Shown here: positions 32,798 to 42,053 of the stretch, in pieces | Position numbering within the stretch: position 1 is the stretch's first letter | Layout of the letters: the number at the start of each line of letters is the position of its first letter | Origin: JBDHXE01 sp035445085 | Lineage (GTDB): Bacteria > Bacteroidota > Ignavibacteria > Kapaibacteriales > UBA2268 | DNA: 64,000 nucleotides | Direction: 5' to 3' | Assembly (NCBI GenBank): GCA_035445085.1 | Contig: DAOMQA010000007.1 | Coordinates: 1-64,000 of the forward strand | Position numbers and translations under genes: made by a program | Notes under the pieces: generated by a model | What the model saw: only the letters and a program-made list of their open reading frames with translations | Told to the model about the DNA's origin: nothing | Databases searched by the model: none

Positions 32798-33868
32798 ATG
32801 AGTCAAAGCTATATTGTAGCACAAAATAACGAATCTCAAGGGCATGACCATCAAATGCAAGGGCATACAGTTGCGACAGAGCCCGACCACGCGCACGCTC
32901 ATCAAGAAGACCACGTAACTGTAGAAGAGCAAAGCGTATTTATGAAGCTACTCAATGGTTTGTCCGACCACGACGCTATTACTATCGGAGCCTACAAAAT
33001 CGTAGATTTACCTAAAATATATATTGATAATGGCTTTCATTTCTTCACTAATTATGATGATGTCGCTCAAAGTGGTCTTTATACTATTGCAGAGCATCAT
33101 GGTCACAAAACAGTTATTAATAACACAACAGGACAAAAACCGCAAATAGACCTATCCATTACAAACTTTGTAGTGTTCCAATGGATAGCAATTGTTTTTT
33201 TAGTAATAATGTTCAATAGGGTATTTAGCAAGTATAAGAAAAATCCAGGCAAAGCGCCTTCAGGTTTTCAAAATGCTATTGAAGTGATGATTCTATACGT
33301 TCGCGACGAAATGATTAGACCAAATATTTCCGTCAGAAAAGCTGCCGATTATTTACTACCTTACTTTGTAAGTTTGTTCTTTTTCATATTAATACTTAAT
33401 ATGATGGGGCTAATACCGGGAGCTCACTCCGTGACTGGTTCTATTGCCGTTACTGCGTCATTATCGATTATAGCATTCTTTGTATACAATATTACAGCAA
33501 TTAAAGAAGCTGGTATTGGAGCTTGGTTTTACCACTTGTTAGGGGGCGCACCAGTTTGGCTGGCGCCAATTATGATACCAATCGAAATAATAAGTATGTT
33601 GGTTAAGCCTTTTGCCCTAACTATACGTCTCTTTGCTAATATGACTGCTGGGCACGTAGTTATTTTATCGTTATTAGGGGTCTTGTTCTTCTTTAAAACG
33701 ATTATTTTATCGGTAGCAATTACCCCATTCTCTGTATTTATGTATTTCCTTGAATTATTGGTAGCATTTATACAAGCTTATATTTTTACTTTATTAACAG
33801 CAATTTTTGTTGGGCTGGCTATTGGAGACCACGCTGAACATGGTGAAGAACATAATCACGCACATTAA
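32798..33868 (+). CDS. atpB: F0F1 ATP synthase subunit a
   Basis: The 356-residue membrane stator passes protons to the c-ring. Core helices run from about residue 125, with the essential Arg in KPFALTIRLFANMTAGH (about 268) and the last helices ending near 345. It is unusual in having His/Asp/Glu-rich stretches at both ends: residues 15-40 (with GHDH, GHT, DHAHAHQEDH) and the tail (GDHAEHGEEHNHAH). The N-terminal extension of about 120 residues also occurs in Bacteroidota a subunits; the double histidine enrichment could bind metal. Confidence 0.93.
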   Translation: MSQSYIVAQNNESQGHDHQMQGHTVATEPDHAHAHQEDHVTVEEQSVFMKLLNGLSDHDAITIGAYKIVDLPKIYIDNGFHFFTNYDDVAQSGLYTIAEHHGHKTVINNTTGQKPQIDLSITNFVVFQWIAIVFLVIMFNRVFSKYKKNPGKAPSGFQNAIEVMILYVRDEMIRPNISVRKAADYLLPYFVSLFFFILILNMMGLIPGAHSVTGSIAVTASLSIIAFFVYNITAIKEAGIGAWFYHLLGGAPVWLAPIMIPIEIISMLVKPFALTIRLFANMTAGHVVILSLLGVLFFFKTIILSVAITPFSVFMYFLELLVAFIQAYIFTLLTAIFVGLAIGDHAEHGEEHNHAH

Positions 33869-33913
33869 TATTTTTATTATTTATATTTCAATCAAAAATC
33901 GGAGATTTAAAAA

Positions 33914-34141
33914 ATGGACGCAACAGCATTAGCATTCTTAGCAGCCGGTATAGGTGCCGGATTTACAGTAACAGGCGCAGGCCTTGGCATTGGTAAACTT
34001 GCCGCTGCAGCATTAGAAGCAAGCGGACGTCAACCAGAAGCAGCAGGCGATATTAGAACTACTATGATCATTGCAGCAGCTTTGATAGAAGGTATTGCGA
34101 TGTTTGCAGCAGTTATCTGCTTACTTTTGGCTATCAAGTAA
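33914..34141 (+). CDS. atpE: F0F1 ATP synthase subunit c
   Basis: This 75-residue double-helix proteolipid has a Gly-rich first helix (GIGAGFTVTGAGLGIG), the polar loop SGRQPEA (about 37-43) and the ion-carrying Glu59 in ALIEGIAMFA. The residues next to Glu59 (Gly-Ile) are not the Ser-Thr of sodium-binding rings, so protons are the likely coupling ion. GGAG lies upstream of the ATG. The gene is followed by two stable hairpins before atpF. Confidence 0.95.
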   Translation: MDATALAFLAAGIGAGFTVTGAGLGIGKLAAAALEASGRQPEAAGDIRTTMIIAAALIEGIAMFAAVICLLLAIK

Positions 34142-34163
34142 TATATTGTACTTGTTCATTTAA

Positions 34164-34243
34164 TTTTTAAGAGATTGTTTATCTCTTAAAAAGATAAACT
34201 TAGATTGTAAGCTGTCTCATTAAATTGAGTTTTATGAGGCAGC
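34164..34243 (+). promoter_or_regulatory. two consecutive RNA hairpins between atpE and atpF
   Basis: Hairpin 1 has 12 perfect pairs (34164-34175 TTTTTAAGAGAT with 34181-34192) and a 5-nt loop. Hairpin 2 has 10 pairs with one G-U (34211-34220 GCTGTCTCAT with 34234-34243). They fill an unusually long 173-bp gap inside an otherwise tight operon. They probably protect the atpE message or cause partial termination, giving the excess of c over b. Confidence 0.65.
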
Positions 34244-34314
34244 ATACAAATATTAGGAATTATCAAAAGTATAATTGCTAAAAATATAAAAAAAATTATT
34301 TACTTAGGATAAAT

Positions 34315-34809
34315 ATGGATACATTATTAGATCTGCCTCATGGACTGATGTTTTGGACTATCGTCAACTTTGGAATTTTCCTATTCTTAGTAGTTAAACT
34401 AGGTGGGAAGGGAATCATCAAAGCTTTGAATGATAGAGAAGATGCAATTAACAAAGCAATTGCTGACGCCGAAGAAGCTAACCGTGAAGCCAAAAAATTA
34501 TTAAGCGAAAGTAAAGAAAAAATCGATAATGCTCAACAAGAAGTTACCTTAATTTTAGCTAAAGGTAGAGAGCAATCAGAAGCATTACTTAGAAATACTA
34601 CTGAAGCTGCCGATAAAGTAAAACAACAAAAAATTGATGAAGCTATTAAAGAAATCGAAAGAAATAAAGAATTAGCGATTAATCAATTACGTGCCGAAGT
34701 TGCCGACTTAGTAGTTAATGCTACTGAAAAAATTATCTCTGTAAAATTGAATAAAGATCAAGACTTAAAATTAGTTGAACAATATATAAATCAATTACCT
34801 AAAAACTAA
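34315..34809 (+). CDS. atpF: F0F1 ATP synthase subunit b
   Basis: The 164-residue protein has one N-terminal membrane helix (about 9-27, GLMFWTIVNFGIFLFLVVKL) and then a long, charged, Ala/Glu/Lys-rich helix for dimerisation as the peripheral stalk (AEEANREAKKLLSESKEKIDN pattern). It is of standard length. It lies 2 bp before atpH and far (173 bp) behind atpE. Confidence 0.94.
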   Translation: MDTLLDLPHGLMFWTIVNFGIFLFLVVKLGGKGIIKALNDREDAINKAIADAEEANREAKKLLSESKEKIDNAQQEVTLILAKGREQSEALLRNTTEAADKVKQQKIDEAIKEIERNKELAINQLRAEVADLVVNATEKIISVKLNKDQDLKLVEQYINQLPKN

Positions 34810-34811
34810 TT

Positions 34812-35360
34812 ATGACTGAAAAGAAAGTTTCGATAAGATACGCAAAGGCAATATTTGAAGTAGCGAAAGAAAGAGAAATTTTAGAAAGATGCTACAACGA
34901 TATGGTTTTTGTAAAAAACATAATCAATAGCCATAGAGAATTAAGAGTAATACTTAAAAGTCCCGTGATTAATAAAATTAAGAAAAAAGCAATTCTTGAT
35001 AATTTATTTAAACAACAAATTCACGAAATGACTTTCAATTTCTTTGACTTATTAACTGATAAACAACGTGAAGCTCTTATCGTTGATGTTATTGACCAAT
35101 ATATTGAGTTATACTACAATGAAATGAAAATTCAAATTGTAGATATCACATCTGCTAACGAGCTTACTGATACTTTAAAACAAAAAATTACGGCTAAATT
35201 AACCGAAATTACCGGTAAAACAATTAAGCCAAATTATAGTATTAATACTGATATTAAAGGGGGCTTGCTTCTTAAAATGGATAATTGGGTTTATGATGCT
35301 ACTATTGCTCGCCAATTACATTTATTAAAAGAACAGCTTATTATTAATGCTAAATTCTAA
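34812..35360 (+). CDS. atpH: F0F1 ATP synthase subunit delta
   Basis: The 182-residue protein joins the peripheral stalk to the top of F1. Family marks: RYAKAIFEVAKE at the N-terminus, LRVILKSPVINKIKKKAIL in the middle, and the C-terminal GGLLLKMDNWVYDATIARQL, close to the usual GG-h-h-h-x-h-g-d-x-x-h-D-x-S. It follows atpF by 2 bp. Confidence 0.93.
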   Translation: MTEKKVSIRYAKAIFEVAKEREILERCYNDMVFVKNIINSHRELRVILKSPVINKIKKKAILDNLFKQQIHEMTFNFFDLLTDKQREALIVDVIDQYIELYYNEMKIQIVDITSANELTDTLKQKITAKLTEITGKTIKPNYSINTDIKGGLLLKMDNWVYDATIARQLHLLKEQLIINAKF

Positions 35361-35393
35361 TAGTGAAATTAAAATATAAAATTTAGGTAAATT

Positions 35394-36947
35394 ATGGCAG
35401 AAGTCCGTCCGGAAGAAATTTCCGCAATATTAAGAAAACAACTTGCTGGCTTTGAAAATGAAGCCGATATGTACGAAGTTGGTACCGTCCTTCAAGTTGG
35501 TGATGGGGTAGCTCGTGTATATGGATTAACCAAAGTAATGTCTGCTGAACTTGTAGAGTTTCCTAATGATGTTATCGGAATGGTATTGAACCTTGAAGAG
35601 GACAGCGTTGGTGTGATGTTATTTGGTGATGATAGCTTAGTAAAAGAAGGAGATATAGTTAAAAGAACTAATAGAATTGCTTCTGTACCAGTGGGTAATA
35701 GCTTATTAGGTAGAGTAGTAAATCCGTTAGGGTTACCGATTGATGGTAAAGGTGCAATTAATACAGACACCTATTATCCTATTGAAAGAAAAGCACCTGG
35801 TGTTATGTTTAGACAGCCCGTTACTGAACCATTACAAACAGGTATTAAGGCTATCGACGCCCTAATTCCAATTGGTAGAGGACAGCGTGAATTAATCATC
35901 GGCGATAGGCAAACAGGTAAAACGTCTATTGCTTTAGATGCTATCGTTAATCAAAAGTTCACACATACAGAAGAAGCTAAAAAATTAGGTATAAATCCAG
36001 TATACTGTATATATGTAGCTATTGGACAAAAAGGTTCAACTGTTGCTAACGTTGTATCTTACTTAGAACAATATGGCGCTATGGATTATACTATAATTGT
36101 TGCTGCTAACGCTTCTGACCCTGCACCACTACAATTTATTGCTCCTTATTGCGGTGCATCAATGGGTGAGTTTTTTAGAGATAACGGCAAGCATGCCTTG
36201 ATTGTTTATGATGATTTGTCTAAACAAGCTGCTGCGTACCGTCAAGTATCCTTATTATTAAGAAGACCACCTGGACGTGAAGCATATCCAGGAGATATTT
36301 TCTACTTACATAGTCGCTTACTCGAAAGAGCTGCAAAATATTCTAAAGAAATGGGTAGTGGTTCGTTAACGGCTCTTCCTGTGATAGAAACACAAGCAGG
36401 CGACGTTTCGGCATATATCCCAACTAACGTGATTTCTATTACCGATGGACAAATATATCTTGAACCAAACTTGTTCAACGCCGGTATTCGCCCTGCTCTT
36501 AACGTAGGTATTTCTGTGTCTCGTGTAGGTGGTAATGCACAAATTAAAGCAATGAAGAAAATATCAGGTCCATTGAAACTTGAACTTGCGATGTTTAGAG
36601 AATTAGAAGCATTTGCAAAATTTGGGTCTGACCTTGATAAATCTACTTTAGCAAAACTAAAGAGAGGTCAATTATTAACTGAAATATTAAAGCAAAAATT
36701 ATTCCAGCCGATTACTGTTGAAAAACAAATAGCTTTAATTTATGCTGCTACTAATGGCTTTATGGAAGAAATTCAATTGACTGATATTGCTCGCTTCGAA
36801 AAAGAATTTTATGATTTTCTTGATAATAAATTTAGCGATGTATTATATCAAATCATTGAAACAAAAGACTTGGGTAACGACGTAAAAGAAAAGCTAAATG
36901 TAGCAATTAAAGAATTTGTTACTATGTTCTTAAAATCTGTAAAATAA
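35394..36947 (+). CDS. atpA: F0F1 ATP synthase subunit alpha
   Basis: The 517-residue non-catalytic nucleotide-binding subunit has the P-loop GDRQTGKTS (about 170-178), the alpha arginine-finger region (ALNVGISVSRVGGNAQ) and the usual start (EISAILRKQL). It is full length with all segments present. It precedes hldD by a single base, so the epimerase is inside the ATP synthase transcript. Confidence 0.97.
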   Translation: MAEVRPEEISAILRKQLAGFENEADMYEVGTVLQVGDGVARVYGLTKVMSAELVEFPNDVIGMVLNLEEDSVGVMLFGDDSLVKEGDIVKRTNRIASVPVGNSLLGRVVNPLGLPIDGKGAINTDTYYPIERKAPGVMFRQPVTEPLQTGIKAIDALIPIGRGQRELIIGDRQTGKTSIALDAIVNQKFTHTEEAKKLGINPVYCIYVAIGQKGSTVANVVSYLEQYGAMDYTIIVAANASDPAPLQFIAPYCGASMGEFFRDNGKHALIVYDDLSKQAAAYRQVSLLLRRPPGREAYPGDIFYLHSRLLERAAKYSKEMGSGSLTALPVIETQAGDVSAYIPTNVISITDGQIYLEPNLFNAGIRPALNVGISVSRVGGNAQIKAMKKISGPLKLELAMFRELEAFAKFGSDLDKSTLAKLKRGQLLTEILKQKLFQPITVEKQIALIYAATNGFMEEIQLTDIARFEKEFYDFLDNKFSDVLYQIIETKDLGNDVKEKLNVAIKEFVTMFLKSVK

Positions 36948-36948
36948 G

Positions 36949-37932
36949 ATGATAGTACTTACAGGTGGAGCTGGATTTATCGGTTCATGTTTTCTTAGAA
37001 GATTAAATGACGAGGGTATTAAAGATATCCTCGTTGTTGACCATTTAGGAAACTCCGATAAATGGAAAAACTTAGTAAGAAAAAATTTTACTGATTATCT
37101 TAATAAAGAAGAATTCTTGCTGAAATTAAATAGCAATCATTACAAAGGGCAAATTGAAGCCATAATACATTTAGGAGCTTGTTCTTCTACTACAGAAATA
37201 GATGTCGAATATTTAATGAGCAATAATGTAGCTTACTCAAAGAGTATTGCCCAATATTCTATTCAAAATGATATTCGCTTTATTTATGCAAGCAGTGCTG
37301 CTACTTATGGAGATGGTTCTAATGGCTACTCTGATTTATATAATGATATGCTTGAGCCTTTGAATGGGTATGGATTTTCTAAACAATTATTTGATCTATG
37401 GATTCTTAGGAATGAATTAGAGGATAAGATAGTAGGACTTAAATTCTTCAACGTTTTTGGACCAAATGAATATCATAAAGGTTCAATGTCAAGTATGGTT
37501 CTAAAGTCTTATAATCAATTTATAAACAATGGTAGTGTAAAGCTATTTAAATCTAATAGCCCATTATACAAAGATGGAGAGCAAAGGCGGGACTTTATTT
37601 ACGTTAAAGATTGCTGCGAAGTTCTTTGGCAATTGCTAAACAATAAAAAAGTTAATGGTATATTTAACTTAGGCACTGGCAAATCAAGAAATTGGAATGA
37701 ACTAGTAAGTGCTGTGAAAAATAAATTAGCTGTATTAGATGATAAATATACTGATTGTACAATAGAATATATTGATATGCCAATTAATTTAAGGGATCAA
37801 TATCAAAACTATACCGAAGCAGATATGACAAAATTAAACAAAACTGACATACAATTTTCTCCCTTAGAATTAGAAGATTCTATATCAGATTATGTTGAAA
37901 ATTATTTATACAAAAATTATTCTATATATTAA
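36949..37932 (+). CDS. hldD: ADP-L-glycero-D-manno-heptose 6-epimerase
   Basis: The 327-residue NAD(P)-dependent SDR epimerase for the heptose of LPS inner core has the cofactor motif TGGAGFIGS (about 5-13) and the HldD-typical HLGACSSTTE (about 73-82). It also has the catalytic YGFSK and FFNVFGPNEYHKG.M-S-S segment (about 165-180). The ATG begins one base after the atpA stop and 20 bp before atpG, so it sits inside the atp operon. No other LPS core genes are beside it. Confidence 0.9.
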   Translation: MIVLTGGAGFIGSCFLRRLNDEGIKDILVVDHLGNSDKWKNLVRKNFTDYLNKEEFLLKLNSNHYKGQIEAIIHLGACSSTTEIDVEYLMSNNVAYSKSIAQYSIQNDIRFIYASSAATYGDGSNGYSDLYNDMLEPLNGYGFSKQLFDLWILRNELEDKIVGLKFFNVFGPNEYHKGSMSSMVLKSYNQFINNGSVKLFKSNSPLYKDGEQRRDFIYVKDCCEVLWQLLNNKKVNGIFNLGTGKSRNWNELVSAVKNKLAVLDDKYTDCTIEYIDMPINLRDQYQNYTEADMTKLNKTDIQFSPLELEDSISDYVENYLYKNYSIY

Positions 37933-37952
37933 TAAAAATACGGTTCTAAAAA

Positions 37953-38843
37953 ATGGCAACTCTAAGAGATATTAGACAAAGAATTAAAGGTATTAAATCT
38001 ACCTCGAAGATTACTTCAGCTATGAAAATGGTTGCAACAGCTAAGCTAAAGCGTTCTCAATCAGCAATTGAAAACGCAAGACCATATTTTGAAGGTTTAG
38101 AAAATATGCTCTCAAACTTAGTAGAATCGCTAGGAAATGAATATGATCATCCTCTTTTACGCAAAGTTGATGAAGTAAAGAACATTGCTATTATAGTGAT
38201 TAGCGCTGATAGAGGACTATGCGGTAGCTTTAATTCAAATTTATTGAAATATGTAATGAATCACGTGAATACTGAAATTTTACAAAAATATAAAAATGCT
38301 AACGTGAAGGTAATACCTGTGGGTAGAAAATCAGTATCTTTCTTTGCAAAGCAACCATTTGAAATCATTCAAAACTTTAATAATGCTTTTGTAAATCTCG
38401 ACTTTAGTTTAGCAAAACATATTGTTGATGGTGTACGTGAAAAATTCATTAATGGTGAGATTGATAAAGTTATAGTTTTCAGAAATGAATTTATTAATGT
38501 ATTAAAGCAAGAACCTAGAGAAGTAGAACTATTGCCTGTAGAATCATCGAAATCTACAAAAACAGACATAAATACTAAGAAGGTGGATTTCATTTTTGAA
38601 CCTTCTATAAAAGCTATTGTTGATGATTTGTTACCGAAAGTTGTAGATGTAAAAGTATGGCGATCATTACTTGAATCAAATGCGGCTGAACAAGCAGCGC
38701 GTAGAATAGCTATGGACAATGCTACTAGAAATGCTAATGATTTAATTAACTTTTTAGAATTACAATACAACAAAGCTCGCCAAGCTGCAATTACTACAGA
38801 AATGTTAGAAATTGTGGGCGGTGCTGAAGCTTTGCAAGGGTAA
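37953..38843 (+). CDS. atpG: F0F1 ATP synthase subunit gamma
   Basis: The 296-residue central shaft has the conserved N-terminal coiled coil (LRDIRQRIKGIKSTSKITSA), SADRGLCGSFNSN in the middle, and the C-terminal helix with MDNATRNANDLI ... RQAAITTEMLEIVGGAEAL. It is last in the cluster; atpD and atpC do not follow and must be elsewhere, as is common in Bacteroidota/Chlorobiota relatives. Confidence 0.96.
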   Translation: MATLRDIRQRIKGIKSTSKITSAMKMVATAKLKRSQSAIENARPYFEGLENMLSNLVESLGNEYDHPLLRKVDEVKNIAIIVISADRGLCGSFNSNLLKYVMNHVNTEILQKYKNANVKVIPVGRKSVSFFAKQPFEIIQNFNNAFVNLDFSLAKHIVDGVREKFINGEIDKVIVFRNEFINVLKQEPREVELLPVESSKSTKTDINTKKVDFIFEPSIKAIVDDLLPKVVDVKVWRSLLESNAAEQAARRIAMDNATRNANDLINFLELQYNKARQAAITTEMLEIVGGAEALQG

Positions 38844-38852
38844 AAAATAAGA

Positions 38853-39350
38853 CTAATCTTGGGTAAAGGCTAGATTATTATTCTTTGCCCGAGATTCTTC
38901 CGCCATGTTAATTTTATAAGCATTCACCTTGTCTAATAAGCCAGAATCATTGAGAGCAAGGATTTGGATAGCTAATAGCCCAGCATTTTTACCACCACCA
39001 ATAGCCACAGTGGCAACTGGAACGCCTGACGGCATTTGCACTATAGACAGTAATGAGTCTAAGCCATTCAAAGCTTTACTTTGTATTGGAACACCAATAA
39101 CGGGTAGTGGCGTAACAGAAGCAAGCATACCGGGTAGATGGGCTGCACCACCAGCACCAGCTATAATTACTTTAATGCCTCGTTGGTGAGCATATTTCCC
39201 ATATTGAATCATATCTTCAGGCGTTCTATGAGCAGATACAACCTTGATTTCATATTTTATTCCAAATTCTTCACATACTTGCGATGCTTGTTGCATGGTA
39301 GCTAAATCAGAGTCGCTCCCCATAACAATACCTATCATATTATTTCCCAT
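38853..39350 (-). CDS. purE: N5-carboxyaminoimidazole ribonucleotide mutase
   Basis: The 165-residue class I PurE has GSDSDLATM (about 10-18), VSAHRTPEDM (about 39-48), AGAGGAAHLPGM (about 66-77) and the later GVPVATVAIGGGKNAGLLA. It shifts the carboxyl group of N5-CAIR to CAIR in purine synthesis. It is convergent with atpG (9 bp between stops). Its ATG directly abuts the stop of the PAS gene, so the two are probably coupled. Confidence 0.95.
   Translation of the reverse strand: MGNNMIGIVMGSDSDLATMQQASQVCEEFGIKYEIKVVSAHRTPEDMIQYGKYAHQRGIKVIIAGAGGAAHLPGMLASVTPLPVIGVPIQSKALNGLDSLLSIVQMPSGVPVATVAIGGGKNAGLLAIQILALNDSGLLDKVNAYKINMAEESRAKNNNLAFTQD
38856..38895 (-). terminator. hairpin terminator overlapping the 3' end of purE
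   Basis: ATCTTGGGTAAAG (38856-38868) pairs with CTTTGCCCGAGAT (38883-38895) with two wobble pairs. On the - strand the hairpin lies within the last purE codons and is followed by a T-rich stretch (38842-38850). It may also slow atp operon transcripts from the other side. Confidence 0.55.
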
Positions 39351-40712
39351 TTAATCTATATTAAAAATTCTTAAAAGATGACTTTCATTATTACTTTTTA
39401 TTAAATATTGTTTACAAGTCCCACCTAACATTGGAAATATTAACATATTGCCAGTGTTTATTGATTCTGCTGTTCGTTCCATCAAATTCTTAGCTAATTC
39501 TTCATTAAATATTTGGTCGTCCATTTTGCTTAAGATTGATTTTCTATCGAAATTTACAAATTTCGTAAAAGCATTATTAACAAATTGATACTTAGCAGAT
39601 GGTATTTCTAATATTGCTATTGGAAATGGGAAAAGCTCTAAATATGAATATATTTGCTTTAAAGATTCGTGTAATAACTTATTATTTGTTTGTGCCTGAT
39701 CATTTTTTTTCATCAGCCAATTTTGGTTTAGCTCTAATTCTTTTACTCGCTCACTCGTATTATCTAATTCTCCTTTCAAGTGCTTAGCTAATTGTGTAAT
39801 TTTTGTTAGTTTTAAATCACTATTATTCTCTCCAACCGCTTCTAAACTTGTAATTATCAAAAGCCCGTTCGGTAGTTTATTTTCATTAAGCAACGGATTT
39901 ATTTCAAAATGAACTAATTTACCGTTTGTTTTCTGTGAAAATTTCACTTTGTTGTGTGAACTATATGCTCTATCCTGATGCCTTTGTCTTTCTGTTAGTT
40001 CTTCGTTAGTTTCATTAGTAAAAATATCTCTATATATTCGCCCTTCTAATTGAGCCGTTTTGAGCATTTTAGCTTCATCGGATATATGGTGATCTTTTGC
40101 CTTTTGATTCATTAAAATTATGCGATTGCGAGCATCTAATAAAGTTAAACCTAAACTAATGGAGTTAAAAATATTTACTAACAATAAATCCTTTGATTCT
40201 ATATCAGATTTAATTTTTTGTTCATATTTTTGTAAGAAAAATGATGAAGGGTTAAACCTAATATACGCATTAACTGAAAATTCTAACTTCAGTAATTTTA
40301 TATTTAAAACATATAGTTCATCGCTTGCTAACTTGCCAAATAAATCTAGGTCTAAATTCTTTTTAGAATCACTGATAAACGTCATTAATATATTTTTTAC
40401 ATCAGTTGTATAGAAATGCTCCGAAAAATCCTCACTTTCTAAGTCATTCTCGTCAATAAAATTTATACAATTATTTAGCATATCTATAAGGTTTTTATTT
40501 TTCCCGTATGCTTTGTTTAAATTCCTAAATATTGGATCAACAGCCCCGTAAGAAGATATTATCTTATATTCTTTATCGCACTCAAATACTGCTAACTCAC
40601 CAAAATTCAATAAGTATACAAACTGCTCCTGTACCTTATCATATAAATTGTTTAGTTTGTTTAATTCAAACTTTAGGTTCTCATTTTCACTGGCTAAATC
40701 TTCACTAGACAT
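39351..40712 (-). CDS. PAS-domain protein without output domain
   Basis: The 453-residue soluble protein starts with a short coiled coil (1-30). Three PAS-like segments follow at about 30-150, 175-290 (NSISLGLTLLDARNRIILMNQKA, then the PAC-like VKFSQKTNGKLVHFEI) and 345-450 (LELFPFPIAILEIPSAKYQFVNNAF). They are joined by a coiled coil (about 300-345). There is no histidine kinase, GGDEF or DNA-binding region, so it must signal by contact. It is coupled to purE (abutting stop and start), an odd pairing. The family is not recognised. Confidence 0.65.
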   Translation of the reverse strand: MSSEDLASENENLKFELNKLNNLYDKVQEQFVYLLNFGELAVFECDKEYKIISSYGAVDPIFRNLNKAYGKNKNLIDMLNNCINFIDENDLESEDFSEHFYTTDVKNILMTFISDSKKNLDLDLFGKLASDELYVLNIKLLKLEFSVNAYIRFNPSSFFLQKYEQKIKSDIESKDLLLVNIFNSISLGLTLLDARNRIILMNQKAKDHHISDEAKMLKTAQLEGRIYRDIFTNETNEELTERQRHQDRAYSSHNKVKFSQKTNGKLVHFEINPLLNENKLPNGLLIITSLEAVGENNSDLKLTKITQLAKHLKGELDNTSERVKELELNQNWLMKKNDQAQTNNKLLHESLKQIYSYLELFPFPIAILEIPSAKYQFVNNAFTKFVNFDRKSILSKMDDQIFNEELAKNLMERTAESINTGNMLIFPMLGGTCKQYLIKSNNESHLLRIFNID

Positions 40713-40780
40713 ATAATATTAAAATTAAATTTACTTAAGTATAATTACGCAAAATATTAAAATTATTGGAGAAAAAATAA

Positions 40781-40816
40781 ATCAATTAATAAATTTTATA
40801 AAATTTATTGGTTGAT
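40781..40816 (-). terminator. terminator of galE
   Basis: The 36-nt near-perfect inverted repeat ATCAATTAATAAATTTTA / TAAAATTTATTGGTTGAT (two G-U) lies 33 bp past the galE stop. On the - strand it is followed by TTTATTTTTTC. Confidence 0.65.
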
Positions 40817-40848
40817 TCAGGATGTTTGAAAATATTATGGCTTGGTTT

Positions 40849-41865
40849 CTATAGTCCTCTCAAATGCCTTTCCCAGTCTAAAGCAGTTTTTGTCATATCA
40901 TCAAGTCCATATTTTGAATGCCACTTGAGTACACGGTTGGCTTTGGTTGGTGAAGACCAAATTTGTTCTACATCGCCCTCACGTCTATTAGTCAATTCAT
41001 AATTTATTTTATGATCAACAAATTTTTGAGCACTATTTATTACATCTAATACACTAAAACCTTTACCAGTTCCTATATTGAATGTGTCATAATATGTTTT
41101 ATCTATATCCTTTAGAAATTCAAGCGCTTTAATGTGAGCGTCTGCCAAATCGCAAACATGTATATAATCTCGTATAGCTGTTCCATCAGGAGTATTATAA
41201 TCACTACCATAAACTAAAAGCTTTTCTCTGATTCCGAAAGCTGTTTGTGTAAGGTATGGAAGTAAATTATTAGGAATTCCATTAGGTAATTCGCCAATTT
41301 TGCCGCTTTGATGCGCTCCTACTGGATTAAAATACCTTAATGCAATGGATTTAATATTTTTACCGGAATTAATATAATCGCGAATAATTTCCTCCGAAAT
41401 TTGCTTAGTATTTCCATAAGGCGACCAAGCAATCTGTATAGGCGAGTCCTCGCTTACAGGTAAATTATGTGGCTGACCATATACTGTGCAAGATGAAGAA
41501 AATACAAACAATTGTATATTATTTTCTTCCATAATATTTAACACATTCATTAACGAATTTAGATTATTATCATAGTAGGTAATAGGTTTTCTGACAGACT
41601 CACTAACTGATTTGAACGCTGCAAAATGTATTATGCCGTCAATCTTATCATAACTTTTAATAATCTCATTAAGAGAATGATAATCTCTCACATCTATATT
41701 ATAAAAGTCTGGCTTGTAGCCAATAATACTTTTAATTCTTTCAATAATGCTAATATCGGAGTTAGATAAATTATCAATTATGATTGGTTGATACCCATTA
41801 CTTACTAACTCTATTACCGTATGAGAGCCAATATACCCTAAACCGCCCGTTATAATTATATTCAT
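40849..41865 (-). CDS. galE: UDP-glucose 4-epimerase
   Basis: The 338-residue SDR epimerase interconverts UDP-glucose and UDP-galactose. Marks: the NAD motif TGGLGYIGSHT (about 6-16), HFAAFKSVSESV, the catalytic FSSSCTVYG and YGNTK (about 150), ALRYFNPVGAH and the C-terminal KTALDWERHL. Full family length. It supplies galactose for surface glycans. It stands alone with its own terminator. Confidence 0.95.
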   Translation of the reverse strand: MNIIITGGLGYIGSHTVIELVSNGYQPIIIDNLSNSDISIIERIKSIIGYKPDFYNIDVRDYHSLNEIIKSYDKIDGIIHFAAFKSVSESVRKPITYYDNNLNSLMNVLNIMEENNIQLFVFSSSCTVYGQPHNLPVSEDSPIQIAWSPYGNTKQISEEIIRDYINSGKNIKSIALRYFNPVGAHQSGKIGELPNGIPNNLLPYLTQTAFGIREKLLVYGSDYNTPDGTAIRDYIHVCDLADAHIKALEFLKDIDKTYYDTFNIGTGKGFSVLDVINSAQKFVDHKINYELTNRREGDVEQIWSSPTKANRVLKWHSKYGLDDMTKTALDWERHLRGL

Positions 41866-42053
41866 TTATCTACTTGATTAATCTTATTCAATATGAAGTA
41901 TATAATAAAATTAAATTATACAATATGATAAAAAATATGAACAAAAAGTCTATTTTAATGTGTAGCTATGTTTTTTATTAATCACTTTAGTATTGCAAAA
42001 TATACTAAAATTGCGTTTATTTGTAAATTAGTTAATGATAAAATCGAAATTTA

